From: Anaerostipes sp.
GTDB taxonomy: Bacteria > Bacillota > Clostridia > Lachnospirales > Lachnospiraceae
Direction of reading: 5' to 3'
Length of the DNA stretch: 64,000 bases
NCBI GenBank assembly: GCA_028697725.1
Contig: JAQVEG010000005.1
Location: forward strand, 1-64,000
Positions 59,064-64,000 of this stretch are shown here, in pieces (position 1 is the first letter of the stretch; the number at the start of each line of letters is the position of its first letter). The translations under genes and the position numbers were made by a program. The notes below the pieces were generated by a model. The model had not been told where the DNA came from and searched no databases. It was given only the letters and a program-made list of their open reading frames with translations.

Positions 59064-59064
59064 T

Positions 59065-61134
59065 TTATTTCTCCTTTTCTCGATTTACAATTTTTAAAAT
59101 ATCTTCTGTCTTTTTTGCTTCTTTCATCTGCTGTAATAACTCTTTGTCTTCTAGAATTTCATTTACTTGAGATAACATCAACAAATGTTTTGTTACATCT
59201 GGTGTTCCAATCATGATAACAACATCTGCCATCATATACCCATTGATATCAATCTTTTCTGGTAATGTTAAAAGTGAGATACACACTCTGTTGACACCAT
59301 CTTCTACACCTGCATGTACGATAATCACGCCTTCTGCAATCATGATATAGGGCTTATCTTTTTGAATACTTTCAATTGACTTTTCTACATACCTCTTTGC
59401 AATTGCCTTTGTTGAAAGCAATGGCTCTGCCACAACCTGAATTGCTTCTTCCCACTGTAAATGTCGATCAGTAATTTGAATCATATCCTTTGTTAGTACC
59501 GTTTTTAATTCGATTTGATCTTGTCTTTTATGATGATGATTTTCATCATAATTTGTGGAAGATACACCCATTGCAATTTTAAGTTCCTTCATCAAGCTGC
59601 TTTTATCTTGAATAATTGCATATTTTTCTATCACATTTACAATATCCGTCATTTCAATTTGATGAAGAATCACTCCATTTAGTTCGCCTAATACCTTCTC
59701 TCTGAATTTTCTTTTTGACTTCTCATCAAAAAATGGTTTTGCCAAGAACTGAATTTTATCTGTTTCAAGTCTTACCATAGAAAATACAATATCAAAATCT
59801 TCTTGGTATTTATCAAATTCTCTCATGGACAAACACTTTATAAACTCAATTTCCGGAAACATTTCCTGCAAATTAAAAAACAAGAAATTGGAAACAGATA
59901 CACCATTGGCACAAACAACTAAGGCTCGCTTTCTCTTATTAGAAATATTGATAATGCCTTCCCTTCTTAGCCATCCACCAAATAGTGCAGTGATATAAAC
60001 TAATTCTTCATCTGGGAAATCCGCATTTAGATACTCTTCAAAAAAGCGAATTGATTTTCGTACCATCATATGTAAAGAGTGATATTGAGGCAGCACCATG
60101 TCTTTGATACTTTGTTCAATATGATAGTGATATTTTATTCGGTATAAAGCTGGTTTAATATGTTGCTGCAAAGCCTCTAGTAAAGCTTCTCGTTCCTGAA
60201 ATGTAACACATGCAATTTTTTCAAATTCTTTGATTGTTTTTTGAGATACTCGAAGAATTTCATTTTCATCTTGACCGACCTCGTTTTGAAATCCATGAAA
60301 GTTAGAAATTTGTATTTGTGCTGCCAAAAAAAGTCTTTCTGTTGCAGATGTTATTTGATGCCTTTTTGCAAATTCTGTAACCACAGAATATTCCTTCGTC
60401 CCTGCCACATGTTGAAACTCTTCTGGTAATTCTTTTATGATTCGTTTCTTCTCATTCCGAATTAAAACCAAGCTTAAAATATAAAGAAGTTCATTTAAAC
60501 GTTCATCTGTAAAACGAATTTGTAATTTGTTTTCTATTTCACTAATTTCATTCTTAATATTTCTAACTTGCTTTTCTTCAAGATTGCAGGTTTTAAAAAT
60601 TACCGCCTTTCCATTTGGCATTTTCAAAACATTTCGGATCATAACAATCATTGCATCACGTTTTGCATACTCGCTTCCCACAAGATGATATCCATCCTGC
60701 CTGCTGTATATAATATCTAGTTCGTATTTTTCAATTTGGGCTTCTAGTTTTTTTACATCTGTCAAAAATGTGTTTTTACTAATATCTAACTTGGAAGTGA
60801 AATGATAAATTGATAAACTGTCTTTGCTGCAAAATAATGTAAGGAAAATCAAATATGTTCTTTCATTTTCTGAATATACATAAATCGTATTTTCAGATAC
60901 AACTTCCTGTTTTTGATATTCTTCTAACACTGGAACTGGAACAACGAATTTCCCTGTTCTCAATCTTTCGATTTTAGGAAATTCATTATCTAATAAATAA
61001 TCATTAATTTTTTCAATGGTATAACTTAACTGTTTTCTAGAAAGTCCGAGATTATTCTCTATTTCTTTGCCACTGATTGCTGGATTATTTACTATCAGTT
61101 CTAAAACTGAATATCCTCTCTCATCTAAATACAC
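59065..61134 (-). CDS. BglG/MtlR-type PRD transcriptional activator with EIIB-Gat-like and EIIA domains
   Basis: N-terminal HTH (SGKEIENNLGLSRKQLSYTIEKIND), PRD, RALVVCANGVSVSNFLFFNLQ IIB-like, IAEGVIIVHAGVEDGVNRVCISLLTL IIA-like. Confidence 0.9.
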   Translation of the reverse strand: MYLDERGYSVLELIVNNPAISGKEIENNLGLSRKQLSYTIEKINDYLLDNEFPKIERLRTGKFVVPVPVLEEYQKQEVVSENTIYVYSENERTYLIFLTLFCSKDSLSIYHFTSKLDISKNTFLTDVKKLEAQIEKYELDIIYSRQDGYHLVGSEYAKRDAMIVMIRNVLKMPNGKAVIFKTCNLEEKQVRNIKNEISEIENKLQIRFTDERLNELLYILSLVLIRNEKKRIIKELPEEFQHVAGTKEYSVVTEFAKRHQITSATERLFLAAQIQISNFHGFQNEVGQDENEILRVSQKTIKEFEKIACVTFQEREALLEALQQHIKPALYRIKYHYHIEQSIKDMVLPQYHSLHMMVRKSIRFFEEYLNADFPDEELVYITALFGGWLRREGIINISNKRKRALVVCANGVSVSNFLFFNLQEMFPEIEFIKCLSMREFDKYQEDFDIVFSMVRLETDKIQFLAKPFFDEKSKRKFREKVLGELNGVILHQIEMTDIVNVIEKYAIIQDKSSLMKELKIAMGVSSTNYDENHHHKRQDQIELKTVLTKDMIQITDRHLQWEEAIQVVAEPLLSTKAIAKRYVEKSIESIQKDKPYIMIAEGVIIVHAGVEDGVNRVCISLLTLPEKIDINGYMMADVVIMIGTPDVTKHLLMLSQVNEILEDKELLQQMKEAKKTEDILKIVNREKEK

Positions 61135-61167
61135 AATGCTATACCTCTCTAAATATTGGGTTAAAAC

Positions 61168-62178
61168 TTATTCATGAATTTCCAGTCCTGGACACTTTGC
61201 ATCAAGACTTAATAATTCTTTTAATTCATCATCAAGCTTCATAATTGTCAAGGCTGCTCCATTCATATCTAATGAAGTGACATAATCTCCAACAAAAACA
61301 CGTGCAATCTTTATTCCATGCTCTGTCATATATGCCTCTATCTCATCATACAAAACATATAATTCCATAATTGGTGTTGCACCTAGTCCAGAGACAATAA
61401 CTGCTATTTCTTCTTTTTCCTCAACCTCAAGATCATCCACTACAGTTTTTGCCATAGCTTCTGCTATTTCTTTTGCAGATTTTATTGGTTGTACATGAAT
61501 CCCTGGTTCTCCATGATGTCCAATCCCAAACTCCATGTCACCTTCCTTTATTTCAAAATTCGGATGTCCCACAGCTGGAATAGCACATGGACTCAAACCA
61601 ACACATATACTTCTCGTATTATCTACTGCTTTTTGTGCAGAAGCGATAACTTCATCTAAGGAGCCACCTTTTGCAGCTCTTGCTCCTCCGATTTTCCACA
61701 TAAAAACTCCACCAGCAATTCCATGTCTTTTTTCTTTCGTTTCTTTTGGAGATGAGGCAACATCATCATTGGCAATTACATATTTTACTGTAACGCCCTG
61801 TTTCTTTGCTTTTCTAATTGCCATCTTCACATTCATGTTGTCCCCTGCATAATTTCCAAATAGACAGGCAACTCCATTTCCTGCATCAGCCTCCATAAAT
61901 GCATCATAAAATGCTTGTGCAGAAGGAGAAGAGAAAACTTCTCCCACCGCTACTGCATCCATCATATTCTTTCCCACATAGCCAAGAAAACAAGGTTCAT
62001 GCCCGCTTCCTCCACCAGTTACAAGTCCTACTTTCCCTTGCACTGGAGCGTCTATGTATTTTACAACACGATTATTTTTATCTGACTGCACAATCAAGTC
62101 TTCATGCGCTTTCACAAACCCTTTTACCATGTCTTCCACGATGTAGTCTGGGTCATTGACAAATCTTTGCATATTCAC
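61168..62178 (-). CDS. dhaK: Dihydroxyacetone kinase subunit DhaK (copy A, canonical GGGSGHEP)
   Basis: VTGGGSGHEPCFLGYVGKNMMDA, FGNYAGDNMNVKMA, ANDDVASS, GIGHHGEPGI. Confidence 0.95.
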   Translation of the reverse strand: MNMQRFVNDPDYIVEDMVKGFVKAHEDLIVQSDKNNRVVKYIDAPVQGKVGLVTGGGSGHEPCFLGYVGKNMMDAVAVGEVFSSPSAQAFYDAFMEADAGNGVACLFGNYAGDNMNVKMAIRKAKKQGVTVKYVIANDDVASSPKETKEKRHGIAGGVFMWKIGGARAAKGGSLDEVIASAQKAVDNTRSICVGLSPCAIPAVGHPNFEIKEGDMEFGIGHHGEPGIHVQPIKSAKEIAEAMAKTVVDDLEVEEKEEIAVIVSGLGATPIMELYVLYDEIEAYMTEHGIKIARVFVGDYVTSLDMNGAALTIMKLDDELKELLSLDAKCPGLEIHE

Positions 62179-62214
62179 ACCTCGTTTTCTTTTCTCTATG
62201 ATTGATTGGATTCT

Positions 62215-63591
62215 TTAGTTAATTTCTCTTCCTTCTCTTTCTTCTTTTCCTAAATACTTATAAAGAGCAACAAAGCATACAACAAAAATCACACACAATG
62301 CAATTGGTAAGAAATTACCATCCATAACCTTAAATAAATGAGAAAATGCATAGGTTTGAATTGGTCCATCAATGGAACTACAAGAAATTAATTCACCTGC
62401 TTTTAAACTAACAGCTCCGGTTGTTCTTGCTAAATCAGATACAAATGGTGCCATAATTGTTCCAACCCATAAGTAAGCTGGTGCAAAAATCAAAACTAAA
62501 ATACACATACGAATTACATTTCCACCAGTTACTAAGAATGCTGCTACAGCAATGGCGTTATTTACAATTCCTGCAAATGGAAGTAATTCATTTCCTGGTA
62601 AAAACATAGAGTAAACTAATGTTGCAGGGATTGCAAAAAATACTGCTAACCAGATTTCATTTGCTCCACCCATAAAAGGCCAGTCAAGACCTACAACTAA
62701 AGTTCTGTCTTGGAACTTCTTATTCATAAATGTACTGATTGCTGTAGAAATTGGTTCTAATGCCATCATAAAATACTTTGAAATAACTGGGAATAACGTT
62801 AAAGCTGCAGATGCTTGAATACCAAGTGTTAAAATTGCTGCCACTTTATATCGAGCAAGTACACCAAATACAATACCTAAAATAAATCCTAAAACATGAC
62901 TTTCTGCAAAAATACCAATTTTGTCTTTTAAGACTGCTGCATCAAATCTTCTGTTTAGTCCAGGTATTTTCTTTAACAAACAATCAATTGGGAACATAAA
63001 AATACTTGTAAATCCCATTTTATGTGTACAAGTTACTCCTGGGATTCCTGATAATTTTTCAATACGATATTGATACATATCTGCCATTTTAAGTTCAAAT
63101 ATAATTTGGATTCCAGCTGTTACAAATGCGATTGCAATAGATCCAGCTGTTCCAAAATAAGGTTTACATACTGCTGCTACTGCAACACCAGTAAATATTT
63201 TCCCCCAAACATTCCATAAGTCGGCATTGAATGTTTTTGTTTTGTTAATAATAAGCATTACAATGTTAATTCCAATCATAAGTGGGAACATTAAAAATGC
63301 ATATGGCCACGACCATGCAATGGCTGAAAGTGTTGTCCATCCTCCATCAACGATTGGAAGATTGATTCCTGTACTTTTTAACATTGCTTCTGCTGCAGGA
63401 CCAATTGCTCCTGACATAAATCCGATTAACATTGACATACCAGTAAATGCAACACCTAATGTAATACCTGCTGAAATCGCTTCTTTTAATTTCATTCCTA
63501 CAATGAGTCCTGCAATAATGATGATAATTGGCACAAAAATTGCTGCTCCTAGACTCAATAGCCAATTAATAATATTTTGTAAAATATCCAT
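62215..63591 (-). CDS. gatC: PTS galactitol-class EIIC
   Basis: Polytopic; VGMKLKEAISAGITLGVAFTGMSMLIGFM, FNADLWNVWGKIFTG. Confidence 0.92.
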   Translation of the reverse strand: MDILQNIINWLLSLGAAIFVPIIIIIAGLIVGMKLKEAISAGITLGVAFTGMSMLIGFMSGAIGPAAEAMLKSTGINLPIVDGGWTTLSAIAWSWPYAFLMFPLMIGINIVMLIINKTKTFNADLWNVWGKIFTGVAVAAVCKPYFGTAGSIAIAFVTAGIQIIFELKMADMYQYRIEKLSGIPGVTCTHKMGFTSIFMFPIDCLLKKIPGLNRRFDAAVLKDKIGIFAESHVLGFILGIVFGVLARYKVAAILTLGIQASAALTLFPVISKYFMMALEPISTAISTFMNKKFQDRTLVVGLDWPFMGGANEIWLAVFFAIPATLVYSMFLPGNELLPFAGIVNNAIAVAAFLVTGGNVIRMCILVLIFAPAYLWVGTIMAPFVSDLARTTGAVSLKAGELISCSSIDGPIQTYAFSHLFKVMDGNFLPIALCVIFVVCFVALYKYLGKEEREGREIN

Positions 63592-63622
63592 ATAGTTTTC
63601 CTCCGTCTCTTTCTTAATTTAT

Positions 63623-63901
63623 CTAACTGTTCACTGCATCAACAATCTTTTGAAATTCTACATCTTGTCCTACACCAGTTAAAAATGCAATTCCATTAAT
63701 TACTGGAATTGGGTATTCTTTTGTTACTTTTGTAATTGCAATATAGGCTACACTCTTGTCGATATAACGATCCACAGATTTAATGTCAACTGCAATAACC
63801 TCTGCTGGAACTTTATTATCTTTTAATAGACGATTCACCTTGCTCGCAACTGTTTGTGATGTTGCCACTCCACTTCCACATGCTACAACTATTTGTTTCA
63901 T
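63623..63901 (-). CDS. gatB: PTS galactitol-class EIIB
   Basis: IVVACGSGVATSQTVASKVNRLL phosphocysteine loop; 92 aa. Confidence 0.94.
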   Translation of the reverse strand: MKQIVVACGSGVATSQTVASKVNRLLKDNKVPAEVIAVDIKSVDRYIDKSVAYIAITKVTKEYPIPVINGIAFLTGVGQDVEFQKIVDAVNS

Positions 63902-63939
63902 TTTCTACCTTCCTTTCGTGTACTTATCTCACTGTTTCC

Positions 63940-64000
63940 TTACATTCCTTCCATAGATAAGATTGCATTCATATAATCTTCTACAGACGTTGCACTTTCT
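63940..64000 (-). CDS. C-terminal end of a truncated CDS, probably PTS EIIA
   Basis: Open frame to the window edge encoding ...ESATSVEDYMNAILSMEGM-stop immediately upstream of gatB. Confidence 0.5.
   Translation of the reverse strand, partial: ESATSVEDYMNAILSMEGM

Overview
This is a low-GC Firmicutes chromosome segment, probably Lachnospiraceae/Clostridia. That placement is inferred from the IspH-S1 fusion, SigG, the T-box, LicT RATs and gene order. Most of the window is dense housekeeping sequence on the minus strand: ylxM-ffh-rpsP-khpA, recA-recX, cinA-pgsA-rimO-folD-fhs, an FtsK/SpoIIIE translocase, pyruvate carboxylase, ispH-rpsA fusion, cmk, queA and T-box-pheST. The left edge carries two consensus-like tandem promoters pointing out of the window, typical of an rRNA operon upstream region. 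I saw no CRISPR array, IS element, prophage or tRNA/rRNA gene inside the window. The most interesting loci are: (1) an Rrf2 regulator, an acyl-CoA dehydrogenase/EtfA-C-domain/rubredoxin triple fusion and a flavodiiron protein, which could form a self-contained electron-disposal or O2/NO-detoxification chain; (2) a galactitol-type PTS with two DhaK, two DhaL, a class II aldolase and a PRD regulator, where the two DhaK/DhaL sets have diverged catalytic motifs and no DhaM is visible; (3) an XRE-HTH/aminotransferase fusion with repeated AAGTTCAATTTA elements upstream; (4) a mannose-class PTS controlled by a LicT-type antiterminator with two RAT/terminator pairs and a perfect 21-bp hairpin ahead of the DUF956 gene; (5) an ABC-F ATPase that has lost the Walker A lysine in its second NBD. 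All family calls come from reading motifs in the translations; no database search was run.
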